A stretch of DNA of 64,000 nucleotides from Icerya purchasi (GCA_039619475.1 CM077115.1:156091774-156155773), one strand, 5' to 3'; positions 47,855-61,103 are shown, counted from the first letter of the stretch. Translations and numbers: made by a program. The notes: generated by a model from the sequence alone, not told the origin.

Positions 47855-48790
47855 TCGAGGTTTGCCTGAAAAGTATCTGGCCTTTGTTTATAACTCGAAG
47901 TTCAAACTTGTTAACACCTCTATCACTTTCAAAGTGCTCGCCTTAGGAGTCTAAAACCGGCTGTTAGTGTCCTATTTTGTTTTATCTCCTCTACATCGTC
48001 AAATCCTTTTCCTTTCAACGGAATTTTCAGCTTAGAGAAGAGCCAGAGATCACATAGAGCAGTGTCTAGACTGTAGGTGCCTGCCTAATCTGTACGATGC
48101 TGTGTTCAATCAAATAATCTTAAACAAAGTGCAAGGAGTGAACCGCCGCGCTGTCATGACGGAGCACCCAATCGACGCTTTCCCAAAACTCCAGTCTTTT
48201 TCTTCTCACAACGTCCCGCAATCATTTCAAAACTGTAAGATAATATTCTCTATTTACAGTTTGACTTTTTGAGACATATTCATGGTGCACGACAACTTCA
48301 TAGTCGAAAAAAACGGTTATTTCGCAGCAAAACAATTCGTTCTTAAATCTTCGGTTAAAATTTCAGAAATAATTGTATTCGAAATACTGTATGATCCTCA
48401 AGCTTCCGGATGGTTAAACAACAATCTTTTTCAAACGCTGCTTGAACTCTGTTAACATTTTTCAGCGTTCTTGTTAACGCAAGACTCTCGGAACGAGAAT
48501 CACTTTCGACCGACTGCCGACCATTTTTAAATCGATCTTTTATTTGCGTCTTGCCCATAGTTTGGCCTCCAAAATATTTTTTAATCATTGCAGTTGTTTC
48601 CGGTAAATTTTGATGCGAATTCTTTAGTCGACGCGTTCCATCACTTTTGTAAAATAAAAAGTGCGACGCACTCAACTTTAGACGTACATGTGCAAACATT
48701 AAACCTTTTAAAATAAGTCTGCGAGTTCCACGTTGGAAGGGATAACAGGCGTAGGTTCCCTCTTCACAGCGATGCCTTGTTGACAATTTG
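47855..48790 (-). mobile_element. Decayed mariner element
   Basis: The minus strand starts with a transposase N-terminus (NLPETTAMIKKYFGGQTMGK, KDRFKNGRQSVESDSRSE), then after a gap VHHEYVSKSQTVNREYYL near 48280, RRKRLEFWESVDWVLRHDS near 48170 (HDN changed to HDS) and KIPLKGKGFDDVEEIKQN near 48010. The DLAPCD segment is out of frame. A TIR-like end, AGGTTTGCCTGAAAAGTATC, is at 47858; the partner end was not found. Intergenic between Mdh2 and Pfdn1. Confidence 0.75.
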
Positions 48791-50516
48791 TTTTCGTATT
48801 ATAAGATCGGAGGATAATTCTTGAGTTCATATAGCAATTCATTTATGTAAGATTTGTAGTGTATACCTCTCCGTGGATAATTTTGATCCTACGATTTCGC
48901 ACTCTACATAAAAATAAGGTATAGTAGTTTAGGTGAAATGAATATTTTATAAATGGTAAGTTTTTATTCAATCGATAATCTGATTTCCCATTAAACGTGG
49001 TAACATAGTGTCGAAAGTCCTCTACGTGTTTTCAATATTACTTTTTATATATTCAGTGAAAGTGTTAATCTCCGTTCAAGTGTAATACTTAAATATTGAT
49101 TAGAGGAGACTTCTAATTTAATTGAAAATTATTTATAGTACAGCTACTACACTTCGTAAACAGAATCGCTTCTATTTTGTTTTTATTTTAAATTATATAT
49201 GTTCATATCCGTTTTCTGTATTAACATTTATTATATACATATAAAAAACACGTATGACAGAAAATTAATATTTAAAAAATATAATAAACACCGACATGTT
49301 TCGAAGTTACTCCATAATCATGGCAATTGTGCCATTTTTGAAAATTTTTCTTGATTTTGTTGATTAGTTCGCTTAATATTTTGTAATTATGTAGATTCTG
49401 AAAAGTCTTATCCAGTTCTAGTATAAAACCAAACGAATTATTTAGTAAAATCACATTTAGTTGAAATTCCTTAATTTACTTAATGTTAGTTTTATTAATA
49501 ATTTATTGTTACTTAATAAACGGACGGTACATATTGTACTGTCGAAGCACTTTTATTAAATTTAGTCATAAAAATAATTGTAGGTATTCTCCGAAAAAAT
49601 AGGTAGTAGCCCAAACATAAATAATAATAAAAATACGAGGTAATAGCGACAGTAACTTTGGTCGTTAAATTGTTAATTATCATGTCCAATGGAATTCGAA
49701 TTTTCGAAAATTCGGGCGCATTTTTCTCTTAGTGTTCAGCTGCTAAATTCAAAGGTAGGCTATCCGTGAATTCATTTCTGGTGTTTTTTGCGATATAAAA
49801 CCATCATTCTGTTATGTTATATTTTCGATTTATTTTCCGGAATATTATATGCTTAGGCATTTTTGTTATCAGTTATTTTAGATGTTGATTTCTAGACAAG
49901 TATTGATATTTTAACATTTTCATTTTTTGTTTGTTCTAATAATTGTTAAATTTGTTATACTATCCTTGTTATATATATATATAATTAATTTAACTTTACA
50001 TTTTTTCTGTGACATTTTACAAAAGAAATTTTTCGAATTAAAATTTTTTGTATTTGTAGATGAAATATTTAATTTCAATGTAAAAATCTTTTTAGAATGT
50101 TGTTTGTGAATAATAGAATTAAAATAATATATTCGTGAATTGCTGTAGAAGAATTTAGAGCATTCTTCGTCTGACAGCTTGTTCCTATATCTAATTTTGA
50201 TGAATTTTTCAATTTCTTCTAGCATAGTCAAAGCGCCGAGAAGGAGAATAGTACGACGAATTTGGTAATTTATCGTGAAAACAGTAGGATTGCAATAAGA
50301 CGATAATTGACTCGCTGATCATTGAAAGATGATTGTAATTTATTGCGATTACTCTAGAACGCTAGGTTTACGATATTTTATTTCTTGGATACAAAAAATT
50401 TACAACCAGGACAAGAGCTGATTTTTAAATTATGTGAGATTTTATTTGCTGGAGCATTAAAATTATTCTAGGCACGATGCCTTATGTTTATATATCCCAG
50501 AATAATAACAAGAGCG
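48791..50516. other. Intergenic, no gene seen
   Basis: AT-rich. A minus-strand frame at 49920-50231 has no recognised motif. Confidence 0.4.
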
Positions 50517-50524
50517 TTAGTATT

Positions 50525-50822
50525 CATGGGCGTCACCAGCGGTGGGCAGGGGGGGCAGCTGCTCCCCCTGGAGCCTTAAAACTTTTTAATCAACTGGCCA
50601 TATTCATAGGCGCGTAATCATGGACAATTTGCCAGAAACTCACGAAAATTATGTTTTAATTAAAATTTTATTCTTGTTTAATAAAATATTAAGCCTTTAC
50701 AACTTATAAATTGTATTTTTCCTATAACTCATATCCTCTTTCTATCATCTTGCCCCCCCCCCCCCCTGGCAGCTGGCAACTTATCTTGCCCCCCTATGGC
50801 TGATAGGCTGGCGTCGCCCTTG
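50525..50822. mobile_element. hAT-type MITE with 8-bp target duplication
   Basis: 298 bases bounded by CATGGGCGTCACCAGC and, inverted at the other end, CAAGGGCGACGCCAGC. An identical TTAGTATT lies on each side (50517-50524 and 50823-50830). The 8-bp duplication and CA.GGGCG ends are hallmarks of hAT transposons. No ORF. G and C runs (50548-50554, 50752-50765) sit just inside both ends. Confidence 0.85.
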
Positions 50823-50830
50823 TTAGTATT

Positions 50831-52093
50831 TGAGAAATTGTTTTAATTCAAATTCTACATTAAAAGATGCCCGGTAATAGGTTGATAAGTTGAAAAGGTC
50901 TTCTGTGACATCCATTTCTCCGTTTTACACATTAATCACTTAATTGTAAACTGTTAGTGCTTAAATACAACGCTCAAAAATGCCTCAAAATTGTAAAGCA
51001 CATTCAATTCTAAAGGTGTTAATTTGATGTATAATAAAAATACTTCCTTAAAACGGAATTTGGAATAATGCCGACTAAGTTAATTTCGAAACACGTACAA
51101 TCCACAAAGACTTTTAGCCGAGCAAGTTTGAAAAATTTTATTTATTTTTTTGAATTTGCGATATATAAAAATGAATAACATTTACACTCAAACAGAAACG
51201 TGTACGAAGTAAAATGAAGTTGCGTAACCTAAAAAAACATAATACAAAACTTAATCGCGAAGTTATTGCACGTAATACGTCCGTATTAATTTCAAACCAA
51301 TTCATATTTCGTTATTTTATTATAACCGGCGATGTTGGTTTTTTATCATTACGTTACTCAATCGTTTTTTTTTCATTATTATTTTGTCGGAAACGCGAGT
51401 TCTTATCAAAGGGCTCCCAGAAAGGGACAGCGAAAGAAGCGAATTCTTAATAATATTAAGTTGATTTTTCTACGGTTACATTTGGTTTTCTTTGCATCAG
51501 TAGCATTGCCTTTTTATCTATTTATATTAATCCTTGTCCATTATCGGTATCGTCTATTGAATGACTTTTTACTCTTCGATCTACTTAGACATTGTTGATG
51601 AATCGCAACTGTTTTCATCACTTACAACTATATTATTGGTATTAATACTGCAATGTCGTTCGTGGAACTAATTGTGCTGATCTGATGGGCTAGGATCTAA
51701 AAACTGCTTTATTACCATTGAACCAATCAGACTAAAAGAAACGGTAATTCAACGCTAAATAAGATAATTATAAACAAGCCGCGATTTTATTGTAATGTTT
51801 ATATTTCTAAATTCTAAAAAGAAAAAAAAAAAAATCCAAGTTTATTTCAAATTTTTGTTAGATGCACATATCCTTTTAGCTTTGATGAATTGGTGTATAG
51901 AAAATGTTTCGTAAATTTATTTACATATATTTCTTTATTATAAGGTTGCGCTGTTAATTTAATTTTTTATATTGCTTTAATGAAATTTTAATAGTACTTC
52001 GTATATCTTGCGGCGGATATAATTTTTTTTTTAACATGATCGAATTTTCTTTACTATAATAAAGACTAATTATTGAAAACATTAAAATAGAAA
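50831..52093. other. Pfdn1 upstream region
   Basis: No gene recognised. Overlapping frames at 51214-51598 end in a basic plus hydrophobic stretch, but no family is recognised and splice support is lacking. An AG two bases before the AAAATG of Pfdn1 leaves room for a 5' UTR intron. Confidence 0.4.
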
Positions 52094-52462
52094 ATGTCGG
52101 CCGCAATCGATTTAGAACTGAAAAAAGCATTTACCGAATTGCAACAAAAGTTGAATGATACGACGCATAAAATGGAATTTTGTGATGCGCAGATTGAGAA
52201 GCTTACGATCGAAAGAACTCTACATCGTAAAATGTTGGATGAACTTAATCAGCTATCAAATGATACAGTAGTATACGAAGCTGTTGGACGGACATTTTTT
52301 ACAAACGATTTGAAAGAATCCCGAAAATCTATGTCAGACTATACCAAACGTATTGGAGAACGGATACGTGAAATTGAACAAAAAAAGAACGAGTTACAAA
52401 ACAGTGTTGCGGAATCTGAACGAAAAGTACGTGAAATGATTGAAAAAAATAATCAAAATTAA
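52094..52462 (+). CDS. Pfdn1: Prefoldin subunit 1
   Basis: A beta-class subunit of the hexameric cytosolic chaperone prefoldin, which hands unfolded actin and tubulin to the TRiC/CCT chaperonin. 122 residues, the same length as the human subunit. The opening VDLELKKAFTELQ-type motif (here IDLELKKAFTELQQKLNDT) is diagnostic for subunit 1. N-terminal helix at about 1-50, beta-hairpin region around VVYEAVGRTFFTNDLKES at about 68-85, C-terminal helix at about 90-120 ending REMIEKNNQN; the two helices form the tentacle coiled coil. The first ATG in a clean AAAATG context is the start. Coding sequence in one exon with no poly(A) remnant or target duplication, so it is more likely a native gene than a retrocopy. 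Confidence 0.95.
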   Translation: MSAAIDLELKKAFTELQQKLNDTTHKMEFCDAQIEKLTIERTLHRKMLDELNQLSNDTVVYEAVGRTFFTNDLKESRKSMSDYTKRIGERIREIEQKKNELQNSVAESERKVREMIEKNNQN

Positions 52463-53394
52463 AGTCCCTTTTTCCCTTTTTTTTTTTTAAAAAAGATTAA
52501 AACCTCTAATCACCATCATGTAAATGTTTAAAAACTTTTTTGCATTTATAATTAAAAATTAGAAAGTAACTATATTTAATACGATGTTTCAACATTTTAT
52601 CAACTGTTATTAGCCCCTACCAGTAATATTTTTTATATTTATAAAATTAAGAGTCAAATATTTAAATATAAGTTTGTAATTTTATCTATTTATTTTTTCT
52701 GTTTGACTAATCGGTATTTTTCTTTTTCTGAAATTGTACGACTCGTGTTCTTTAAAGACATTAGCGTTAACTTTGACGTAAGATTATTTTTTATCCTAAA
52801 TAATTTACTAATTTTAATCCTATTTATTTTCTTAAAATTCGTCCAAATTTTTTTTGGTCCATTCTAAATTGATCTTTTTTTACGAAATACTTAATTGTAA
52901 TTTTTTTTCTGTTGTGATCATTTTTTAATGTGTAATAATTAAAGTTTCCTTTTTGAGCGTTAAGAAATATTGTTTTTCGTACACCTTTGTTGTCACTTTA
53001 ACGCGACCAATTCGCATATTATTAATGCAATTGCTGTTTAATCTAGCACAAGTTCATTTTTATATCGTGGTATTTACGAGAGAGTGAATCCAGTTTTTCA
53101 TATTGCCAAAATTTGGGTGATTTCAAATCTTTAAGATAAAGAAGGAAAAGGGGAAACTGGAAAATTATCGCAAATTATAAGCAAAAAAAGGTTTTTAGAA
53201 AACCTGACTGGTCAATCAGTAATTTTTCTAACATTTAAGTTATAGTGAGCAATAGATAAGTAATTAAGATGTTTGTCTGCTGAAGCGTAGATTTTTATTT
53301 CGAAACTCGTTTTGTTCTAAGCTTAAATTGCTTCTAAGTATATATACCTATTCCGAAATAGAAAAGTAAAGCCAGGAATTAGTAGTGTAAACCT
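52463..53394. other. Pfdn1 downstream region, no gene seen
   Basis: T-rich; a possible AATTAAAG poly(A) signal near 52937. Nothing else recognised. Confidence 0.4.
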
Positions 53395-54290
53395 TAACAA
53401 TCTTTCGACGCGATGTCACGAAGGAAAGCCACTTTGCAATTATCGCTCCACTATGAGGACGAAGCTGTATGACAGCATGATTTTGAAGATATTCGAACAG
53501 GAGAAGATGAGAAAGAAAGAGCGAGTAAGATGGAATCAGTAAAGTAATTGTAGCTCGAGATAGAATCTAAATTATGGTGCAAAAAGGAGAGAGAAGAGTG
53601 AACAGAACGACTGAATTTTCTCAATTGGTTTTGGAGAAACCATTGGGAGGTATGGAGGGGTTTGAAGTAAAATGATGTTGGGGGAAGACTGGTGAAGGAT
53701 ATAATGATAGAGACATGGTCACTTCCAAAAGTACCATCAAGAGTTTTCCAGGAACAGTAAAAAGCAAGATCAGGAAAATAAATGGAGAGGTCTACTGCGC
53801 TAAAAATAGAAAAGCTTTTGTACAGAGTAGGAGATTGATCATTAAGCAGGATAAGATTGTGCCTGAAGATAATATTTTCAAGAACCGCTCTATTACTGTT
53901 TCGACCGGAACAGTCCCAAAGAGGGGAGTGAGTGTTCCAATCACTTCCAGTATTGAAGGGGGGAGGAATACAATTGAGGAAAAGAGGGAAGGGGAATATT
54001 GTTGAGATTAAAATTAGGAGAAAAGTACGTGCGGACTATGTTTATTGAGCGAGGAAGGAATAGAAATATGAACTACGTCCGGATCACGAGAAAGTGACGC
54101 CGAAGAAAAGTGTACATTATATAGCTGGAAATGAATGTTATCCCTAACAAAGATGGCAGCACCACTTTAGCCCTGTCTATTCTATCAGAACGAACCACGG
54201 AGAAATCTTTAAGATGAAATGTTTCGCATTGTTTGAACTATGATTCGAGAAAATTAAGGCAATATAAATTATCTTTTTCTGGATTTCCGA
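53395..54290 (-). mobile_element. LINE endonuclease-domain fragment, I/R1-like
   Basis: The minus strand reads FVRDNIHFQLYNVHFSSASL near 54100, then NRAVLENIIFRHNLILLNDQ with SPTLYKSFSIFSAVDLSIYF near 53900-53760 and DGTFGSDHVSIII near 53715. This is the end of an AP-like endonuclease with the SALDL and GSDHFPI catalytic motifs (SAVDLS, GSDHVSI). A WSDNCKVAFL trace near 53430 fits the linker before the RT. Frame breaks are present. An open frame on the plus strand (53715-54005) is only its shadow. Confidence 0.75.
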
Positions 54291-54429
54291 CTTTTATTAA
54301 ATAACGAATTAAAAAGCCAATAATAAATGACTTCATCAATAAATAAAAAATTAGAAATGAATGATGAGGAAGTTTTAGAAATTTGTTCAGAAAACAGGTA
54401 AATTTGGTGGCTATTAAATGGTATTCGTT

Positions 54430-54826
54430 CTGTTCTTCACCAAAAAATTACGGATAACCATGTTCTTTTTTGTATTGAATTCAAGTCTTTCGGCACTAGC
54501 TTTGCAGCGACATGTCTCTAGCCCAAATCATTAGCCAAAATGTTTTGAACGAATCCATAAGCGATGTTCAAGTCCTCTGCCAACTCTCTGACGGTCAATT
54601 CGCGGTTTTCAGTCGACATTTCTTTTATTTTATCGATGTCGACAGGTGGCCACTGCATTCGTCATCCTCGACAGACTTACTACTACTTCTGAAGCGTTTG
54701 TGCCACACATAAACGTTTGTTTTCGGTAGAGTATCATTGCCAAAATATTTAACATTTCCAAGGTCTTCGCTCCGATGAATCCGTTTTAAACTCGTTGACC
54801 CAATAAATTAATTCCATTTTTAAAAT
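54430..54826 (-). mobile_element. Mariner transposase N-terminal fragment
   Basis: The minus strand reads GNDTLPKTNVYVWHKRFRSS, SKSVEDDECSGHLSTS and, one frame over, ENRELTVRELAEDLNIAYGF VQNILANDLG: the paired HTH domain of mariner transposases (VEDD.RSGRPSTS, LTVREIAEELGIS). It stops at a TAG and lacks the catalytic domain. It is next to the LINE endonuclease fragment, same strand. Confidence 0.75.
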
Positions 54827-54859
54827 CATGAAAAATCGAAGACTTCCACAAAAGCAGAT

Positions 54860-57545
54860 GCACTCAACACAGCATAACTTTTGCAAATGTCAAGCTATAA
54901 TATTTAAATTAGGCGGGAATGTCAACGACAAATGTGGCTATCTTACAAAAAAAAAACAAAACAAATCGAGTTACTGAACTGAAACTTTTTGATCAAAATA
55001 GTATTTTCAAAAAAAAAAAATACGATAAAAAAAAATTGTGTAATGAATTGTTTGACATTTTTTTTTTTTGTCACGCAATACATTCCACAAGGAATAGAAA
55101 TTTAACCATTCATAATTCAGAAAATATACCGAATTAAATAAATTAAATTTATATACCATAGTTATAAACGGTTATTTTTATTTGTTTTTTTCCGTTGCTT
55201 TTCAGTTTTACGAGTAATTTTTGTTTAGTTTTAAATGTTTAAAATTCTGTGTTTTTGTTCCACAAAATTTTTAAAATTAACATTCTACCTTTTCTGCTTG
55301 TCCGAAATATGGATTCGGTTAAAAAGGAAATTATTAAAATCAGTTCTCGGAAAGACCTGTAGATTTTATTACATCACACACTACACGGAATATACTTCGA
55401 TTAAAAATTAATTATTTGAATTACTTTTGTTTTGTAAGAAAAACTTTTTATCTATTCGCCTTTAAACGTTTTAGTCTTATTTTGTCAAATTTCTTCAAGC
55501 AATTAACTGTTTTCAAAATCTGGCTTTGAAGATTCTGGATGTGATAAACCAAAGTGAGCCTTAATCTAATTGCAATCCCAAATATTTTACACGAGTAGTT
55601 TTCGGAATAGGATAATCGTTTATTTTAATATAAATATCTCGAGTGTACAATCTTAGTGTGAAAATAACAATTAACACTTAGAAGGGGATTCCTCAAGTCA
55701 ATTTCTTGAAAAAATTTTCCACGTAACTTACCAAGTGATTATTTTTTACTGCACATTCAACTATCTTTTTATTTTTGTTAAGGATGACAAATTGTTAGCA
55801 TAAGACAGAATCCGTATATTACATAGTAGCTAAATACTGAATGTACGCAAATGTTAATTAAACAAGTTCAGTCAAGTATGAGGTTTCATGCGCTGAGGAT
55901 TCCGCATGAAAGTTAACAACAATGACTATAATTATTTAGTACGTAAGAAAATTTATTTGAATGAACTTCCATTTTTATTTTATTATTCTAATTTAATATC
56001 TTGATAAATTTCAGGCATATTTTCTTTTTTTTAAAAATTTAGAGCTTCTGGCGCCCCGAGGGTCCAGTTTTAAAGTTTGAAATCCTGATGTTCCAAATTA
56101 GAGAAATATACGGGGATGCGCTTATTTTTAACCGCGTTCAAAATTTTCAACTACAATAGTCGCTGCACTAGGAAGGGCACGTCATATTTTGCGCTTTTTT
56201 GAACTTTTGGGCGACTTTACGTAACTTTTGTACCGCAATTTTTTGATTTTATGAAAGGACTCCTGCATTTTAGTTTATATTTTGAATTTCAGCGTTATAA
56301 GTTTATCGGGTGACGAGTTGTGATTTTTAAAGTGATTTTTGAGGTCGTTTTATGTACCATATTACATATTCTTGACGGTTTTTTCGGTTTTTTGCCGCTC
56401 AGGGTAATCGGTCATCTTTAAGTTATAGATCGTTTTAAAGATAATTTTAATTGTGATTTATGTTCCAAATTTGAAGTTTATAAGTCAAGCCGTTTGTAAA
56501 TTATTGATTTTTATTTGATGATATTTTTGTCATTTGTGTACCATCTTATTAAGGATTCCGTACATTATATGTATACGAAATCCTAAAAACAAGACTTAAT
56601 TTATCTATAAGGGAAAAAAAACATCCATATTTTTTTAACTCTTTCAATACAGAATTTAACTTTGCGCCTATTAAATAAATTTATTTCAAATTTTCTTCGA
56701 TTACGGAATTTATTTTTTCTGTGAAGTATTATTTCACAGACGTGAATAAGCAACAAAGATAGATGACCGCAGTGGTGTCATATGTGAAAGTGATTATGTA
56801 GACCGTTACAAGTGACAGTCCTAGGGAGAGGATGAGGATAGGATAATTTGAAAATTCTAAGAAGTAACATAAACTGTAAAGTTACGTGAAAATGTCTTTA
56901 AGAAAAATTTTAAAGAATAATTAACACTTAAAATAAGATAGATTATTTACAATTTTTCTAAAATATAGAGCTTCAATACCTGTATTTCATAGTTTTCTAT
57001 TAGTACCATCAAAAGCATTTTATGCGTTACCCATACACGACCCTTAAATCGACGGCAATATTTCTAAAAAAAAAAAAAAAACACTCTACACAAATATAAA
57101 GTAGATGGATGATAAACTTTCTGCGGAATTCAGTATTCATAAAAATGGTGGTGCAATTAAAGATGCCAAAATAGTAACCTAGCGCATAATGTTACAATGA
57201 TTAATTCTAAATTAAGAAATGAATTAAAAAATAAAATATAGTATATGTATATCTTTTTTGTTTTAAGTTATAGACAGTTAACTGCGATGATTAAAGACGA
57301 TTAAATGAAATTCTGTAGTACTGACAGTACTAGCAGGTGATTTAGCAAATTTACCGTAGATAAAATGCAGTATCACGAAAATAACATGCGTTTTACTAAA
57401 TTAATTTAATTATAACGTAATTGTTGTATTTTACATAAAGTGTTATTTATCGCTAGAAGGATTTTATCGGTGATAAAGTACGCTTATTTGAATTAATTTC
57501 TTGCACTTTTGTTCTTTTACATTTTGTTAAAATATGAAACAATTC
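54860..57545. other. Intergenic, no gene seen
   Basis: AT-rich. 56030-56580 has recurring short phrases (TGTACCAT, TTATAAGTTTAT, ATTGATTTTT) that look like an old unclassified repeat. No ORF with a motif. Confidence 0.4.
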
Positions 57546-57549
57546 AATT

Positions 57550-58190
57550 TAACATTTTCATGTCGTTGCTTTGGCACGTAAACTCGAAAAGCGTCACGCG
57601 TCACAGAAAAGCGTTACGAAAATTTCATGTCTTTACTTTGGCACTTAAACTCGAAAAGCGTCACGAAATGGAGAAGTGTTTCCTATAAAGACCTGTGAAG
57701 ATCGTAGGTTTGTGTATTTCACACGTCATTTCCGTATTTACATTTGCTGAGCGCAAAAAACAATTACCGTAGTAAATAAAAATTAAATGTAAAAATTCAG
57801 ATAAAACGATTACTATGGTAAATAATAAATTCTAGATAACTACGAAAATTTCATGTCTTTACTTGGATACGACTGATTACTAATAAGAGAGCATTGAATG
57901 AGACCGATTTCCATTGACATTTCCATGTCTTTGCTTTGGTACATAAACTCGAAAAATGTCCCGAACGTCACGAAATGGAGAGTCACAGAATAGCGTTACG
58001 AAAATTTCATGTCTTTACTTAGATACGACTGATTGATAATAAGAAAGCATTGAATACCGATTTCCTACATATGCGAGTATGCTTCAACAAAAGTAGATAA
58101 AACTGTGTTTCCTATAACGACTTGTAAAGAGACCTGTGAAGATCGTCGGTGTTCGTGTATTTCACACGTCATTCATTTGCTGAGCGCACT
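57550..58190 (+). repeat. Local cluster of direct repeats
   Basis: The phrase TTCATGTCTTTACTT, or a near variant, occurs five times (about 57555, 57622, 57847, 57925, 58001). It is mixed with repeated ACTCGAAAA.GTC (three times) and CACGAAATGGAGA (twice), and with a longer block CCTGTGAAGATCGT...GTGTATTTCACACGTCATT at about 57691 and 58129. Unequal spacing suggests a shuffled tandem array. It shares GATTACTATGGTAAAT with 27436-27455. Confidence 0.7.
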
Positions 58191-58199
58191 TTAGTCTCG

Positions 58200-61103
58200 T
58201 GAAAACCTTTGCCGCGTGTACACTGCATTCCTCCATTCCAATGTTTCCTGCGAAAAGTGTTATGGATGCCGAAGAGTTTTGTAATTTAGTTCGCGAAGAG
58301 AACGGTGTAAAAAAAAAAAAAAAAAACGTATAAAAGAAGACAATTTTAAAATACTTCGGACGGAAAATTCGACAAATTATGAACTTTTAATAAGGCTTAT
58401 TTTTCATATAAACAAATGATAAAAGTTATTTTTAGTTTTCTTCTTCTTTATTAAGCTCATCATCTAAAAATCTAGAAATGTTAGCATAATTAAATCTTTG
58501 AACCGATTACAAGAATAACAGACAGAGGAGAAAAGAGCACAAGATACAAGAAATAGGATGGAGAGTTGCTAATTAATACAAATTAGAAAAGTATAATAGG
58601 ACGACGCTGAACGGACAAAGTCATGAAAATGTCTCACTGTGTTGCGGACTTGTACGCAAGCTGATTTATATACTTTAATAGAACTCTGCCCCCCGAGCGT
58701 TTGTGTATGATTTTTAACTTGAACTATAAAATCTTTAACTTTGACATGAATTTACTCGGGCTTTCTGTCCTTTTTTTGCTTATATTTTCAAGTATGAATT
58801 TAGCTACCGAGCCCTAATTATTTAATTTGGCATTGTAGGTAAAATATTCATTGAGTACAAATAATATTTCTCCCACTAAAACCATTTCATTAAAAAATTC
58901 CCACCCTGAATTTTTGATCTATATTTTTTTCTTTTATTTGAAACGACGGTGTTAACTTCGATTAGTCGTAATGAGATCAGTTAAAACATAACACAACTAA
59001 CCTAAATATCCTTAAAATAAATCTATTTTAATCTGTTTCTTCCGTATGGTACAAAATAGTACTTTCAAAATTTTATAATTTCTCTAGAAATAATTGACAT
59101 TTTTTAAATATTTTATTTTCCACATTAAGAAGGTCTAGAGACATTTTATTAGTAATTTATGCTATGAATAAACAAAAAAAAATCTGCTATATTTTTGTAT
59201 TGCATACGAGTAAAGTCATTACCTAAACAAGAAACGTAATAGAGTCAAAATAACTACAGATATCGCAGGATAACAAAAAAAAAAAAAAAAAAAAAAATCA
59301 GTATCGTGCCGCACGCAAATTTACTAGCATGGTGATTCAATTTTAGCGTATATGGGTAGGCGCGTATCGGAATGCAGTAGTACGCATGCAGTTCACTATG
59401 TTCAGCTTATGGCTGTGTCCAATGCGCACTTTTTTCCGAATATGACACGACAGAGTTTTAACTGCGAAGCGTAACTCAATGTGTACCCAAATCGGAAGGT
59501 ATGATTTTGATGGAAGCAAATAAAATCATTCAATCAATGTTGCGTAAAATAGCTGTCTTTTTTTTAAATTTAAGCATTGGATATGCTAGACTTTATCAAC
59601 TTTTACATTTAGTTCTCTATATACTCACAATCTTTTTTTTATTTTTACGAAGTAAATAGTAAAAATATTTTCTACGTGGAATGTTCCGTTCAGCAATATT
59701 ATTACTAGCTTCCATACGAAGTTTATAAAAAGGAAATAACCAGAGGGAAATATAAATTTTGTTAATAATACTCTAAAATAACCCGAAGTGTTCAAGAATT
59801 CTGTTTTATTCTTTGTTCACCATTTAAGTACAATATGTAGATTTTAAATTATTATGTCTCTTTTTCTTCTTTTTTTTTAACGAACAAAATACCAGAAAAA
59901 TAGTGGAAACACAAAAATTTACCTAAACTTTCGATAGATCTGTATGACAGTTTCCCCGTGTTAAACGCGAATAAATGGATAGGCAAACAATTTGAAAATT
60001 ACGGATTCTTCTATGCATTTACTAAAATTTAAAAAAAATAAATAAATTACCTGTAAATTTTAAAATAACAAACGGAAGCTACAAGTCTCTTGTATGTATA
60101 GAGAGTAGGCGAAATTTAATTCTGAAAAAATATTGCCCTATCAGATTTTCAAATGTCATCTTTTGATGATGTGTACCTAGAAGTTCAGAAATAAACATAT
60201 ATTACCCAGACGGGAGTTTAAACCTAAAGGAAAAACAAGACAGGCTTAAAGAAGTCGAAAAGGAATTATTCTGCACGCATCTCACAGAAAGAATTTATGA
60301 GACAATCCCACCCCACCCCGCTTAATAAGAATCGCTGTGTAAACAGATTACAAGTTACAATAATTGCTCGCAAAAAACTTTTATTACCAGTTAATTGTCA
60401 TACTTCTGTCAGGCACTATCCGTAGAGACGCAAAGAAACGATGAAAAAAACTAAATTAAACAAGAAAACTTACAAAATTTACAATTTTATTGTTTGGTAA
60501 TAATATTTAAAAATTACATATAGACGCATATTACAATAGTCGGAAGTAAGTCCTTACTTATTAAAATACGAGACGATAAAAAATGGAAAAAAATAGGACT
60601 GGTATATATTGAAAAATTATAGGAAATCGCATCACTCTAATCTTATACAAACATATAATAAAATGCTGGGTAAAAATTCAAAAATTTTTCTAACAAACAT
60701 TATTGAAACGTTTTAATTTCTCTCCGAATTCATAGTTCACGAAGCAAGTAACAAATCAATTCAAGAACCGTTAACTAATTCCTTCTCCTCGTCGTTATAA
60801 TTTTTATGCGGAAAATATTTTCAGGATCAACTCTTATGAGAATTGTTTGCATTGCATTTAACCGCTCGGTATAGTAACGTCAAATCCGAGGATGATTTCC
60901 AAATATGTTGTTTAACAGCGCGTAATTCCATTTCGGGATCCAAAACCTGGAATCATGCGGAAAGGATAATTTTTAGATAATTATTGTACATTGACAAAAT
61001 ATTATCGCAAAGAAGGAACGACCCTAAAGATAAAATAACTGCAAAGTTGAAGACGATTTTAATGTTTTGAAAATATTTAAAACCGATTGCTATACTAATG
61101 CAC
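58200..61103. other. Intergenic, no gene seen
   Basis: AT-rich with A runs at 58310-58326 and 59275-59297. Nothing recognised. Confidence 0.4.

Noticed and set aside
49920..50231. Minus-strand frame of 103 residues
   Set aside because: No motif; Lys/Asn/Ile-rich composition matches random AT-rich sequence.
51214..51598. Two overlapping frames upstream of Pfdn1, the second basic and then hydrophobic
   Set aside because: No family recognised and no splice support. Hydrophobic stretches arise easily from T-rich DNA here.
53715..54005. Open frame on the plus strand, 96 residues
   Set aside because: The opposite strand encodes recognisable LINE endonuclease motifs (SAVDLS, GSDHV); the plus frame is a shadow.
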